A stretch of DNA of 64,000 nucleotides from Desmodesmus armatus (taxonomy: Eukaryota > Chlorophyta > Chlorophyceae > Sphaeropleales > Scenedesmaceae): positions 248,001 through 312,000 of the forward strand of contig VIIQ02000068.1 in assembly GCA_007449985.2 (NCBI GenBank). Reading direction: 5' to 3'. Every line of letters starts with the position of its first letter. Within the stretch, counting starts at the first letter, position 1. The notes under the pieces are model-generated. The model saw only the letters and a list, made by a program, of their open reading frames with translations, was not told the DNA's origin and did not search any database. Made by a program: the position numbers and the translations under genes. Positions 10,683 through 23,222 of the stretch are shown one piece after another.

Positions 10683-12497
10683 TCACACATGCGCATCGCC
10701 GGCAGTAGCTTGCGCAGCTGCTGCTGCCAGCGCGCGGCACACTGGCTTGTGCACCTTCCAACACACCCTCTGGCAGCTGCGCCCACAGTACCTGGCCACC
10801 TTGCAGCCAGCACATATGCAGCTGCGCCCCGACACCAGCGCAACCTCCGACTCCCCGCTGACGTTGCGGCAGCTGGGGTTGTTGCAGAAGTGGGGCACCG
10901 GCAAGGCGCTGACTGCAGCACCAAACACCCTCAAGCTCTCAGCAAGCTCACCCACCGCTGCTACTGCTGCTGCTGCTTCCTCCTCCCCTGTCTCCTGCCC
11001 CTGCACTGCCTCACATGCTGCCTGCCACCGCTGCTGCACCACCCCCAGCTGCTCACACACCCCCTGCACATCATACCCAGCAGCACCCAGACCCTCCCTG
11101 TTCCACTGCAGCCACCTAGCCACCCCTTCAAGGGCCCAGCCATAGACAGGTTCGAACCCCACCCCTCCAAAAGCACCCTAGCAGGGTCCGCCCAGCCTGG
11201 AAATGCCTCCTCTGTCTGCTGCTGCCCCAACTTTCCTGCATCAAACCCTGCCAATGCATCAGCCCACTGGCTGCACACACGGCCAAACAGCACCAGCCAA
11301 GCCAGCCCAGCGACATCAGACGGGCTGCTGGCAGCTGCCGCAGCAGCACCTGCAGCAGCTGCCGCAGCAGCACCTGCAGCAGCTGCGCACATGACCTCAC
11401 TTGATGCTGCTGACATCTGCAGGAGGCTGCAGCACGTGAAGGCCACATTGTGCCGGCAGATCTGCGGGGCGCTGAACCCTAAACCCTCATAATAGCTGTC
11501 TGAAGCACCCGCAATAAACCCAGGGCAGCCAGTGAGCTTCACCAAGCTGCAAACGAGCCCCAAGAGGGGATCCTGGCTGTAGACCCGCTCGGACACCTGC
11601 TTGGCCCCCTGCCCTGCGAGAGCCAGCAACCCGGGGATGCTGCTGTCAACCCGCCGCCCGGGCGAACACCAGTGCGAAATGACCGCTGCTATGTAAGTAC
11701 CCTGTGTCGGCAGCTGCACACTAGCACTGCCTGCTGGTGGTGTTGCAAACGACAGTTGCACACTACCTGAAGCGGCGCCCTGTGCTGTTGCTGCTGCCAG
11801 GGCGCGTAGGTAGCCCTCACTTAGAGCTGTCAGCTGTGTGAAGTTGTCTGCGTAGACACTGCTTGCTATTATGCAGCTGGTCCATACCATACCCCCTGAC
11901 TCTGCATCCTGACTGGTCTTCTCTTCGTCGATGTATTGCAGCACAGTGCTCTTGGAGAGCAGGGACAGCAGCGAAAACCCCCGGCCAACCAACTGCCATG
12001 ACACCTTCAGTTTCCATGCTGCATATGCAATATCATCAGATGTATCTGATGCTGCCGGCGTGCTGTCAGTAACGCTGCTGCTGCTCGCTGCTGCTCCCCC
12101 CGGGGACGCAGCGGAGGGTGCAAGGGTGCTGCCGCTGCTGCCAACGTGGCTTGCTGCTGGTGTGGCCCGCACTGTTGCCAGGTTACGTGCCATCAGCTGC
12201 AGCAGCGGCTCTAGGACTACATTCAGGAAGGGAGTTAGTGCTTTCAGCACATCCACATCCGTGTCATCCGGCCCCAAGCCTGGGGGACTACCACACCCGC
12301 TGCTGCGGCTAAAGCTGCCAACTGCTGCCTTAAATGGCTCTCGATCGCACGTGTGCAGTCGATGTAGCGCGTGAGTGCCTCTGCTGCTGTAGAGAGCACC
12401 AAGCTGTGTCCATCAAGGCCTGAGGAGGTCCCCGGGCTGTGTTCCGCACCGGCGGCACACTCAAGCAGCAGCACCACCAGCAGCAGATACACCTCAA

Positions 12498-12529
<32 letters not shown>

Positions 12530-13697
12530 AGCTGCTGCTGCTGCGGCTGCTGACTCAGCAGCGAATCCAACGCTTCCTGCAGCTGCCGCTCGCTCGCAGG
12601 CAACTGCTGAGCAATGGAGGATGCTGCTCCCTCTCCATCCCCACCACCCACCCATACCACGCTGTTCACAGGCATGACTAATTCAGTCATCATGATTGCA
12701 GGCTCCGTGGCTGCTTCTACACCTGTTACTGCATCCTGGGCTGCCAGCCAGGCCAGCAGCAGCCTGTCCACCCCCAGCATGTCTGTGAGGGCAGCAGGCA
12801 ATGCAGGCAGCTCCCGCTGGTATCGGCAAGCGATCCGCCAGCACAAGCGTGTCTGGGCTGAGGTGGCTGTACCTGCCTCGCTGTCGCTACTGCTGCCGCC
12901 GCTGCTGCCGCTACTGCTGCCGCCGCTGCCGCCGCTACTGCTGCCGCCGCTGCTGCTGCTACTGCTGCCGCCGCTGCCGCCGCTACTGCTGCCGCCGCTA
13001 CTGCTGCCGCTGCGCAAGCGCGCAGCAGCAATGTCTGAGTGCGCAAGCTTTGCCAGCAAGCCGGCATACCCTCCGATAACCACCTGGGCGGTGGCGGCAG
13101 CGCGGAAGTAGTGAGGCAGCGTCAGGGTATTGTTGCAGATCAAATTGGTAAAACGCGGGTCTGACTCGGCCATGGCTAGACCTGGCACCAGGGCCGCACG
13201 TAGCAGCATCTGCTTGGCTGCGCTGCATAAGTCTGCGTAGAGGCCCATGGGCGCAATATTGACCCACTGCTGCTGCTGCTGCTGCTGCTGCGGCGGCGGC
13301 GGCTGCTGCTGCTGCTGCTGCGTGGCTGTAAGGTGCGCCGCGTGTTTGAGAGCCCGGTCAGTATGCTGCAGGGCTGCAAAGGCTAGGTTGACTGCTGCAC
13401 CCAAGGCGCACTCCATGGGTAGGGGGCTGTGGCTGTCCAGCAACTGCTGGAAGGACGTTTGCATGACCTGGAGTGCCAATAATAGCAGCCATTCGTAATT
13501 GTTGGGTTCACTGCTGCTGCTGCTGCTGCTGCTGCCAGCGGCATTGCTGCTGCTGTCTCCGGTGGCTGCAGCCTGCCGCTGCGCTGCAACACTGCCCGGC
13601 ACAGCAGCATGCAGCAGTGCAGCAATGGAATGCATGGCAGCAGACAGCGCCTGCGGCAGCCCCGACTGCAACACCTGCTGCTTGAACTGCTCTGCCA

Positions 13698-13738
<41 letters not shown>

Positions 13739-14402
13739 GTGGGGTCTTCAGGTGAGGGTGGGTTGGACATTGCGTGCAGCATGAGAGGCCCGGCCTGTGT
13801 CATCAAAGCTTCCAACAGGCTGAAGGCTACAAGCCCAAAGGTTATTGGAGCTGGGTCCCGTAGGGGTGCACTGCAAGCGGTGCAGATAGTGAGGGGCACC
13901 TGCAAGCACCATGAAGGAGGGAGGAGGGGTGTTGCTGGTCAGCCATAGTTGCAGCCTGCAAAGCCTTGAAGACTTGAAGAGGAATACAGAGGAAGCAGAT
14001 GCACAGCGACCTGAACACCGTACTACGCATTGGCTGCAGTAATTAAATCTTAGGGCAAGCAGGGCTGTACAGTTGGCTAGCAGATGCCAGTTGGCTCCCT
14101 ACAGCAGGTGGTCCTGCCCCTGTGTCAACATACAACCATGGCTGCGCTGTTGGCTGCTGCCGGAAACGTTGCGTTTTTTGCACAGCAGCAGCTCACTTGT
14201 AAAGCAGCAGCCCACTTGCCTGCAGGGTTTGGATGAGCCTGCTCCAGTCTGACACGCTGGGTTGATAGTCCCTATCTTCTGCCACTTGAAGGCAGATCGA
14301 TGCCATACGGTCAACCAAGCGAACGTCACAGCTGCTGAGATCCATGTTGAGTAGCTCCTTGACCTTTGCCTGCAACGACTCCCATTGCCTGAGAGACGCC
14401 AT
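10683..14402 (-). CDS. MYND zinc-finger protein, copy C (two frame changes)
   Basis: Exon 1 is 14402-14220 (61 codons, MASLRQWESLQAKVKELL...LIQTLQ). The intron has a textbook GC donor (CAG/GCAAGT at 14219) and ends TTGCAG/GTGCCCC, so exon 2 starts at 13899 with VPLTICTACS, as in copies A and B. The protein carries poly-Gln and Gly/Ser tracts (GGSSSGGS type) and ends in a MYND finger (CNNPSC...CAGC...YCGRSCQ...WKVHKPVC) with the stop at 10683-10685. The frame changes twice against the paralogues: between about 12330 and 12265 (after IESHLRQQLAALAA; homology resumes at DVDVLKALTPFL) and near 11125-11165 (before GVARWLQWNREGLGAAG). No intron of normal size fits either break. The gene is a decaying paralogue, or the assembly has single-base indels. 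It lies tail-to-tail with copy B and head-to-head with the FAS1 gene. Confidence 0.78.
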
Positions 14403-14768
14403 GCTGCTGCTGTGGATCACGGCTGATCCAGCTGCAGCTGTGTACAGGGCAGGTGCCGCGGTAGTTATGTGCTGAGGTGGTGAGACCAAGTAATTAAGGG
14501 TTCAGAACGTTTGTGAAAACAACGTGCGGGATAGGCCTGCAGACCTGCAGAAGAGGTGACCTACGGTCCCAAGCCTGAAACCCAAGGGCATGCACAGTCA
14601 CTAACTACGAAGCTCAGTGTGCTGCAGCAGGCAGAAATTGCTTGGTCGGAAGAGCAGAAGAACGTGAAAAGCATGAATTTCTGTTTCTGACCGCGTTGAG
14701 CTCGAAACTGTCGTGTGATCGCGGTAGGCTCATACATCAAGCTATGAAAGATACTGGCTTGTAGCACG
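14403..14768. promoter_or_regulatory. Candidate bidirectional promoter, MYND copy C / FAS1 gene
   Basis: 366 bp separate the start codons of two divergent genes. The gap holds both 5' UTRs and any promoter. I see no certain TATA box. Confidence 0.45.
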
Positions 14769-17700
14769 ATGTCGAGACTCCTTCACAACCCTCTGCAGCA
14801 CGCAGCGGCACCGCTGGTGCTACTGCTGCTGGTGCTGCTGCCGGGAGCTCAGGTGAGGAGTGTCTCACAGCCTTCGGATATTTTCAAACAGAAGCATTCC
14901 GCCTTTCACACCTTCAGCACAGAAGCGCCCTTGCCTGAGTTGTGATCCATGCATTGGCAGTACTCCCTCACTGCACCTTCTGTCCCCACATCTGTGCAAT
15001 ACACCCAGGCACAAGGGCGAGCAACAAATGACGCCTCGTGGATGCCTGCAACCACGACTACAACACTTCAGCAAGCAGCAGCAGCAGTGCCAATGCGCCC
15101 CGGCCCAGCACCAGATGCAGCAGATGGGACCGGCCCTGTTGGGAAGCGGCCAGGCACAGCAGCGCCAACAGCAGACAGCACTGCAGCAGGCAACAAGATG
15201 CAGCGCCCACCTACTGCTGCAGTTGCAGATCCCACTGCTTCTGCTTCTGCTGCTGCTGGTACCTCGGCTGGGGCAGGGACCTCTGGTGTCAGGTCCCCCG
15301 CACGACCATTGTCAACAGCAGCGGCCATGACAACCACACCACCAGCATCTGGCCAAGGCATGAAAGCAGCAGCAGCGCAAGCTGCAGGGCTTAAGGCCAG
15401 TGCTGCAGCAGCTAATCCTGCAGGCTCCCTGCACAACGTGCTGGCTAAGAATACCCCGCTGTTTAGGTCGCTGTTCACCGTGCTGAACATTGCGCCCGAG
15501 CAGATACAAGACTCAACCGTGGGAACGTTCTTTGCACCATCAGACGAGGTGGGTTGGCTGGCTGTAGCTGCACCAGTAGGAGGACATGGTCCTGTACAGT
15601 TGAGCATATGCATGCATGCATATGCCAATCATGCATGTGCATGCATATGCCAATCTTGCTGGAGCAGCATATGAAAGCATCAGTGAAAGCCTGATGCGGC
15701 ACGGCTCCTAACAGGACAGTCAGGGCAAGGCCTGATCCGGTTCAGCAGCATTTGTTGTCAGCAGAGTGGTTGACAGCGGTCACTGATGGGACCATGCAAA
15801 GTGTGTCTGTGGCAGCGCCTTTGTGCTGCTAGTGTGTGCGGCTTGGAGAGCCCACAGCTCAGAGCTGTTGCCCACCATCTGCCAGACCAGCCGTCGTATT
15901 GTGTGCCTAGCTACAAACCTGTGTGTGTTGACAGAGGTTGTGCATGTGAGTTGTGCCAAGGCAATCAGAGCAGGCTTTTGTGTAAAACGCATTAGAGCAT
16001 CACCCCACTGTGTGCCACTCGTGTACCCATATGTGCATGCAGGCTATTGAGTCTTTCCTGCAGTCAATGAGCATGACTGCCAAGCAGCTGGCAGCACGGC
16101 CTGAGCTTGTTGACCTAATCGTCAGCTACCATTTTGTACCAGGTAGGGCGGGGCACACCCCTTGAAGGCGGGGAGGGGGCAGAAGGACCGATTGGGAGGG
16201 GTGCTTGGAGAGGGAGTGAGATGGATGGAAGGGGGGAGGGTGGGGCCTGCAGTACAAACAAACCTGAGGTGTCTAATTGCTGCTGAGGACATGCGCTGCA
16301 TGCTCTTTGGTTGACAAGGGTATAGTGACACATCTCCAACATCGATCTCTCTGGTGTTGGCTTTGAAGTTGTGGGCAAGGTGTCGGTCACACTCGACGCA
16401 GTTGCGCTGCTGTGCTGTGATGGTAGCAACGCTGAGGCTGCTGTGCTATGCTCGGCTGTGCTGCTGGCACGCTCACCAGTGCTGTTGTTTCACATATGCC
16501 ATCCTACTTTGCTGTGCAGGCTACCAGGTGCGCGGCTCAGATGATGTTGCTGACGGCACCAAAACGTTACTAACCGGGGATGAGCAGTTCATAATGAACG
16601 TCAGCAGCAGCACCCAACCTGGCGGCCAGCTGTCCCTGTCAGACGTGCAGAGGAGCAGGGCAAACGTGGTGGACGGCCCCATCACACCACAAAACCCTGC
16701 TGGCATCTCAGTCTTTGTGATTGACAAAGTGCTAAGGAGCGGTGAGTCACTCAGCCTGAGGCTGCAACCCGAGCTGTTGGTGGTGCATATCCCAGATATA
16801 CAATGTACGCAGCTCGGTGCCTGCCAGGACAGTGGAAAAGCAAAATTCGAACCCCTCATTCAGTGTTGGCACAGCTCACTCGGCTCTCACTCTGTGTGAC
16901 TCAATGCCCAATGAGGCCAGCTCGCGCTAAAGTATGTGTGAGGTAACATGCCCCCAATGCCGCCCTGTGAAGTGACACCACCCACCCACTCACCACTCAC
17001 CCATCCACCCTGCAGGCAACTACTTCCTCACCATAGAGTCAGCCCTCGGCCACTCACCCTACTGGAATTTTGGCCACTCACCCCCCCCCCCTGCCCCACC
17101 CCACCCCTCCACCCACCCACCCCACCCCACCCCCCTCCCACCCAGACACACTCCACCCCCCCCTTCCCACCACCCCCCCCCCCCCCCGCCCATCCACCCT
17201 GCAGGCAACTACTTCCTCACCATAGAGTCAGCCCTCGGCCACTCACCCTACTGGATCTCCGCCAAAGACGCCATCAGCAAGACCAACATCCTTCCCCAGC
17301 TAGAGGGCCAGCCCCTCACTCTGCTGATACCCGACAATGCAGCCTTCAAGCCATTGGAGGGCAACCTGAGTAGGGCCAGCACAGGACGCCTGGCTGAGAT
17401 TCTGAAGTACCATGTGCTGCCGAAGGTCAGGCGGTTGCCTAGGGGCTTTGAGCAGGGCCTTGCTGCCACACTGCTCAAGGGACACACACTGGATATGAAC
17501 GTCACCAGGTGCGCAGCAATTACACTGACCGCAATGGACCGTTGAAGAAAAAATCACACTCTTCATATGAGTGTTGTCAGCGAGCGTGGCAGGAGTGAAG
17601 CAGCTGCGGATGGGCAGTGTGATAGTGCTCATGTAGGGTTGTGACATAGGGTTGGAGGAGGTGTGGGGAGGGGAGGGGATCCCATACCAAGGAGGAGAAG

Positions 17701-19614
17701 GATACGCACACAAAACATGATTGCAGGCATCAGCTGTGCACAGAGGACGGATGTAGGCGCAGAGGGGGGGGGGGGGGGGCTGAGGGAGGGGTGGGGGGGG
17801 GGGGGCTGAGGCTCATCAAAGGAACCCGGGTTCGGCTGAACAGCAAGTGTTGCCCTCACCGCACATGCTTGCTGGCAGTGCTGATATCATATCAGCGGCA
17901 GCATGTAGTGTGCCAGCAAACTATGGATAGGGGTGCAGGAGACTCTGCCAATATCCCTAATGTAAAGGCTGTACCCATTGTCAAACCCAAGGCCTGACCT
18001 CCTGGTATAGGGGTGTTAGGCGATCTCATTGGTGAGGTTTTGCCTCGGGCCCCCGGCAGTTGGATTCGCCTGATTGCTGTGTGTGTGGCCAGCCGGTGGG
18101 ATTAGGCCCCCCCCTCCCCCCCCCCCCCCCTGGTACCCCCCCCCCCCCAAAAAAACCCCAAGGCCTTGCATCACAACGGTGTTGTTGTTACTGCTGTTGT
18201 GTGCTGCTGCCACCCCAGTGAGATGATGAGTGACCCTTTCTCTGGCAACAAGAACAAGACAGTGCTGGTGCCGCAGCTGGCAGTCACACCGGAGGTCGGC
18301 CGCCCAGCCAAGGTGTCTGTCTACAACATATACGCAGGTAAAAACTAATATGACAATCATTATGAACGGGGCCTTGCCCCAGCAATGCCTCTAGGTATTG
18401 TCAGTATCAACAGAGTGTTGGCAGCAGTAAGTTCAGTCTACAGCCGAACATACAGCAGCAGCACCAGGACAGCACACATTGACATCAGGCCACTCAGGTA
18501 CTACAGCCTGTCAACAAACTGCCAGATGCTGCCAGTGTGCTGCCTACACTACGGCTGTTTGATGTCACAGTTACCTGCAGCTTCTGTGTCTGTCAGTGGC
18601 TCACATTTGACGGCTAGTTATGCTGTTCTTACTCCACTGTTTTCTTCTCACACTCACACTGTGTGAATGTATGCAGGCCCCGCAATCATGCATGGCATCG
18701 GCGGCGTGCTCATGCCCAACCTGCCTCCAGACCCCGACGAACTCCCACCACCCAAGAATGACCTCACAGACCGTCCAACACCGGAGGAAGGCACCGACAC
18801 CCCAGCAGAAGAGGTGGGGCTAGCAGGCCCCGAGTCCGAGGACACACCAGGCGATGACAACGAAACCGAGCAGCCACCCATGCTCCAGCCAGGCAGGACA
18901 GCAGGTGCTGGTACTGCTGGTACCGCCAGTACAGCAGGCCGCAGCAGCACTAGCTCCTCACCTATCAAAGGAGTGAGAGGCACTCCTTACTCCCCGGGAG
19001 CTAGCGCTGTTACTGTTGAGAGTGGGAGTGGCAGGGCCAACGCAGGCCAGGCGCTGGGGAGGAATGCAACGGATATTGCAAGGGCAGCAGCAGCAGGGAG
19101 CAACCTACCAGCAGGCTCTGCCAGCACAACAGCGCAGGCAGGGGCCCTGCAGCCCATGACAACACCCCCCAGTGGCACAAGTGCTGCAGTACCCCGTCGA
19201 CCTGTGCTCAGGGGACCTACCCCGAGTACAGCAATAGACGGAGAGGCGGGAAACCGCCGAAGGCTGCTGCAGCTTCCAGGAGAGGCTCTGTCAGCAGGGC
19301 TGCTGGCAGCCAAGCGGCTGCTGTTTGCTGAGCGAGTCTTGCAGCAATCGAGCAGGCCCAGCATGCAGTTCAGGCCTCAGGGCGCGAGTGCGAGTCCAAC
19401 CGGGGCGTTGACGAGTGTCGTGAGAGTTGGTGCGATGGGGGAGTTGCAGTCGTTCCCGAACGGGATCGCAACGAACAAGACGCTTGTTGCGCTGACGCGT
19501 GCTGCTGTGCCCGAGGTGCCGAAAGTGTATGTGAATCGCTACGGGGGTTTCAAGGGGGGTGACGTGCGGGGAGGGTGTCTGAATTGCAAGGCTTGGGGCA
19601 AGCAGACCCAGTGA
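14769..19614 (+). CDS. Secreted protein with two FAS1 (fasciclin) domains
   Basis: Seven exons in agreeing phase: 14769-14852, 15009-15548, 16043-16142, 16520-16741, 17205-17508, 18219-18337, 18677-19614; about 768 residues. Exon 1 is a signal peptide (MSRLLHNPLQHAAAPLVLLLL...). A Ser/Thr/Ala/Pro-rich stretch leads to FAS1 domain 1: LFRSLFTVLNIAPEQIQ, TFFAPSDE, LVDLIVSYHFVPG, ISVFVIDKVL. Domain 2 has YFLTIESALGHSPYWISAKD, LTLLIPDNAAFKPL, LAEILKYHVLPK and AIMHGIGGVLMP. FAS1 domains occur in extracellular adhesion and matrix proteins. The C-terminal 280 residues are disordered, acidic then basic, with RRRLLQLPG and a final CLNCKAWGK. Introns 4-5 carry long homopolymer tracts and a partial copy of exon 5. 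Intron 5 (710 bp) could hide another short exon. A TGTAA lies near 20036. Confidence 0.85.
15605..15624. repeat. 20-bp perfect palindrome in FAS1 intron 2
   Basis: catatgcatgcatgcatatg reads identically on both strands. An 18-bp part of the region (tgcatgcatatgccaatc) is repeated directly about 25 bp downstream. Confidence 0.9.
17000..17255 (+). repeat. Duplicated acceptor and start of FAS1 exon 5
   Basis: The 67 bp at 17000-17066 and 17189-17255 are identical and include CCCTGCAG plus the first 51 bases of exon 5. Only the second copy continues into the open FAS1 domain; the first runs into C-rich intron sequence. The copies are 189 bp apart and separated by poly-C/CCAC sequence. Confidence 0.92.
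17068..18150. repeat. Long C/G homopolymer tracts in FAS1 introns 4 and 5
   Basis: C-rich tracts at about 17080-17188 and 18107-18149 and G-rich tracts at about 17766-17808, with runs of 9-18 identical bases. They are purine/pyrimidine-asymmetric and could form G-quadruplex or i-motif structure; run lengths may be unreliable in an assembly. Confidence 0.85.
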
Positions 19615-22600
19615 TACGCCGGTCATGCCTGGTGATCGGCTGTACGTCGGCTGTCTGTATCCTCTGCACCACGCAACGCACTATGTTTTGAAAATAGCTT
19701 TTTCTGACGCGTGGCATGTTCAGTGTCGCAGGACGGGCGTTGGTTGGAAACCAACAGGCATGTCAGGCACGGGGTTGTGTGGCTGGCATTCTAGATCTGC
19801 GCACATCATGCCTGGCCAGAGGCAGTTTGTGCCACTACCACGGTGGGCCTCAGCTTTGTCGACTGGATGGTGTCAGCACTGGTCAGCGCCATGGTACCAT
19901 GTAGACCGCCCGGGGGGGGGGGGCAGTTCTCTCCTGAAGTAGCTGCTTCGGTCCGGCCATCGGAGTGTTGATGTCATGCACGGTGCACAGCATGTCATGG
20001 CACAATCTGGGGTGGTGCTGCTGGTGCCGCTGACCCTGTAACCGCCCTGCTGACAAGCCATGGTATGTTTGATGCCATGTTGTAGGTTTTTTCAGCTGGT
20101 ACTGTTGGCATTGACGTCGGCATTGGAGCATTCTCAGTGTTGGCAGGTGTGCTTTGCATGGTGAGGGGTTGTGACTTTTGGGGCACTGCGGCATGCAGCC
20201 AGCATGCCCTGGGGTGCAGCGAGTAGTCCAGGGGCTCTGGAGCTGACAACCCTTTATGCCTACTCGCGTATTGGCAAAGAAACCACTGTGTGGCCAGGTT
20301 TTGCTCAGCACTGCCACCTGATTGGAGTTCAAAACAAAGAAAAGAAGGAAAAGTGAGTAGCTCACTGGCAACGATGTGCCTTCGACAGGCTGTCAGTTGC
20401 CAGCGTCTTACTAATCTAGTAGCTGCAGCCCTGGTGGCCACCAGGAAGCAAATTCTGCAGATGGTCTTTCCCCATAGCAGACAATATTACAAAATAGGGT
20501 GTTGCCAGTGAATCTGTGCATAGTGCGTTACCCCCCCCCCCCCCCCACGCCATGCAGCCTCGTGCTTGAGTAAGCTTGCCTTAGATACCGGCCTGGCAGG
20601 ACACCTGCCGTGCACACAGGCTAGCTGGCATGCTGCCTGCAATGGAATGCTGCTGTGCTGATGCTGCACAGCACGCCCGATCATCCTCACAGGCACAACA
20701 TGCCGTGTATTATGATGGGCTGCTAGCCAGCGGTGGAAGCCAAGACAGCATACAGGCATGCAGCTATAAACACCAACAGCAGTTCTCCACACTGCTGCTT
20801 TCATACTCTGGAGCGATAAAGCACACAGTGACCATTGGTGGCACACTGGACACGTGACATGAGGCAGAGCCTGCATCACACATAGTGTGCAGCAAGACTG
20901 ACAACATCCAGCGCTCGGCGGTAAGCATACAATCTGATGTAGACAACACCTAGCGCTCAGCGCTTAGCATTGCGCAATGACATCAACAACATTCCGGCCA
21001 AGCAACCCTGCCGACATCAAACAAGGCACAATGCAGGCAAACATACCAATGAGACCCCCCCCACTGGCAAGCCACATCCACAACCCCTACCCCAGCACAC
21101 GCATGCACACACTCACTCACGAGCTTGCAATCTCATGCCTTATTTGATCAAGCTTGCAGACAGCTTGTCCCACCAGCTGCCATCGCGTCAACTCTAGCAA
21201 TAGCAACCAGCCGGGCCAACACTTGCACCGTGCAAGTGGGCGACTCCCGTCGCTACAGGGAAACATCCAAACTCTGAGCTGTTGCCTGATGTCCCATCCA
21301 TGAGCCTCAAAGCTCAGACAAACTCACAGGTGGCACCTTGGTGAATCCTCAACCACCTGGCCACAGGGCCACAGGTATGCACACCTGTTCGCAATCCAAA
21401 ATCCATCAGCATGCACTGCAATGGGAAGAAAGACCAAAACAGACATCTCCGCAATGACGCTCTATGCCAGTGGTCCACCAACTGCCTATAGGCCTGGGCT
21501 AGCTAACCCCCACTGGCAAACACGTGTTCAATGCACACATGAGGGTGGGTGCTTTCCATTCTGTTGATGGACCGCCGTCCAGTCTGTACTGCCTGCAAAC
21601 CTGGCTGTCTCCCTGTCCACTGCAGACAACGTCTGACTATCACCAAAATCCTGCTGCCATAACCCTGCAGTGCATGTAAGGCCCCGACACAAGGCAGCGG
21701 CTGCAGATGTCAAACAGCCACTTCAAATCCCTCGCACAGCCTGTGCTGCATACTGTCTAGTAGACGCTGGCAATGATCCCGTATGGCATCAAATACTGTA
21801 CGTATCAGCATGGATGACATCATCAGCATATCCGGAGATCCTGTGGCCAACACAGACTCTGAAAGCACGACTGCCAGTACTGGCAGTGCGTGTAGGCTCC
21901 GTGTCAACTAAAAAAGCAAGTGCCTGCAGACAAAGGGAAGTGACCCATGCAGATGTCCCACTCCCAAACACTATCTCAAGGTCGAGGCAACTTTGCCAGC
22001 TGGCACCGATGCAGGGCACCGCTGCATCACATACTTCATAAGCTACTGCTGCAAAAAATGCATTGCGCTGTCGTCATGTGCACCTGAACATAGTGCTGGA
22101 CACAACTGCATGCAGCAAACACACATCACAACACACCAAGCAGCTGCACGGCGACGTAACAGTGTACGCATGCCTTGCGCGTGCTTTGCGCCTGGCACCG
22201 CCATGCCACACCTGTGCTAGTGAGCAGTAAGTGCAGGAGAAAGAACACTGGCCAACCGTCGATGCATCAAATTGCTACAGCAGAGAAACCTCTGCCCCAA
22301 GCACTGCCTGCAGGGCCCAACACTTTGACGTCCAAGCACCCACGGTGGTAATGTTATGGGGTGCTGGCAAACTACGTGACCCTCTGGTGAGATCAACATC
22401 AATCATAGATAGATAGCTCAAAATGCAGCGCCGCTATACGCGGGGTGGCGGCGGCGCTGCTGTGAATCATACATAGACAACAAAGACGCAGGAAGCTCTC
22501 ACAGCAAACTGCTGCCGGCTGTTTACCAACATCTGTCAAGTGAACATTGCAGACAACCGTGAGTGACTCTGTCCATGCCGCACAAAAAGGCCTGAGTCAA

Positions 22601-23222
22601 CATGCACACTTTGCATGGCTCCTTGCCTCCCCCAGTCTACAGCCCCAACAGGTAGTAATCGTGCCACCGCACAATTCAGCAATGCAGACGTGTCAGCGGG
22701 CTGAGACCGCCCCTTAGACAAACAAAGACACTCCTGCCACCCCCTCTCCCATCAGCACAGCACGCTCCAAAGCACAAACATGCACAAATGTATCCAGACC
22801 ATCATGGTGCTACTGCATGGCCAACACCCCACCGCACACGCCAGCAACCTCTGCCCAGTCAATCACCAACCACGCACATCGCCATACACAGCAAGGAAGA
22901 CTGACAAGCAGATGCATACCCTGTGCCGCAGCTCGTGTGGTGTCAAACCTCAAGCCAAATGACCAAACAAACATACCTCCCGCCTGCGCTCTCTAGCCGT
23001 GCACGCGCATGCACTATATAGTGCATATATGCCAGTGCAGTCAGCACATGCATGCATGCACAGCCACACCCGCCACCAGGCAGGCACCATGGCACCAAGC
23101 GTTTGGAACCGTGCAGGAGTGCGACGCCTGGGAAATCTTGCGTCACTTGCACCACGCATGCCGCACAGGGGTGGGTGGATGGCTCACCCTGCCGCCAGGT
23201 TCTACGAATCTGGCAGACAGTA
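19615..23222. other. Intergenic region between convergent FAS1 and glycoside hydrolase genes
   Basis: No gene is supported. It contains the FAS1 3' UTR (TGTAA near 20036), a C16-type tract near 20531, and G10 near 19912. Short minus-strand open stretches at 21710-22020 look helix-like but lack joined splice sites and family resemblance. Confidence 0.55.

Noticed and set aside
11145..11165. ggttcgaacccc, resembling a tRNA T-arm
   Set aside because: No acceptor stem, D-arm or anticodon arm fits around it, and it lies in the coding region of MYND copy C.
11474..11490. aaccctaaaccct, two plant-type telomere units
   Set aside because: Only two units, within MYND copy C coding sequence; not an interstitial telomere.
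17930..17996. Possible extra FAS1 exon in intron 5 (ETLPISLM / ANIPNVKAVPIVKPK readings)
   Set aside because: An acceptor-like GTGCAG exists but no normal donor; exons 5 and 6 already join in phase without it.
21710..22020. Helix-like minus-strand stretch (AIRDHCQRLLDSMQ)
   Set aside because: Short, with no joined exons, no start and no family; insufficient for a gene call.
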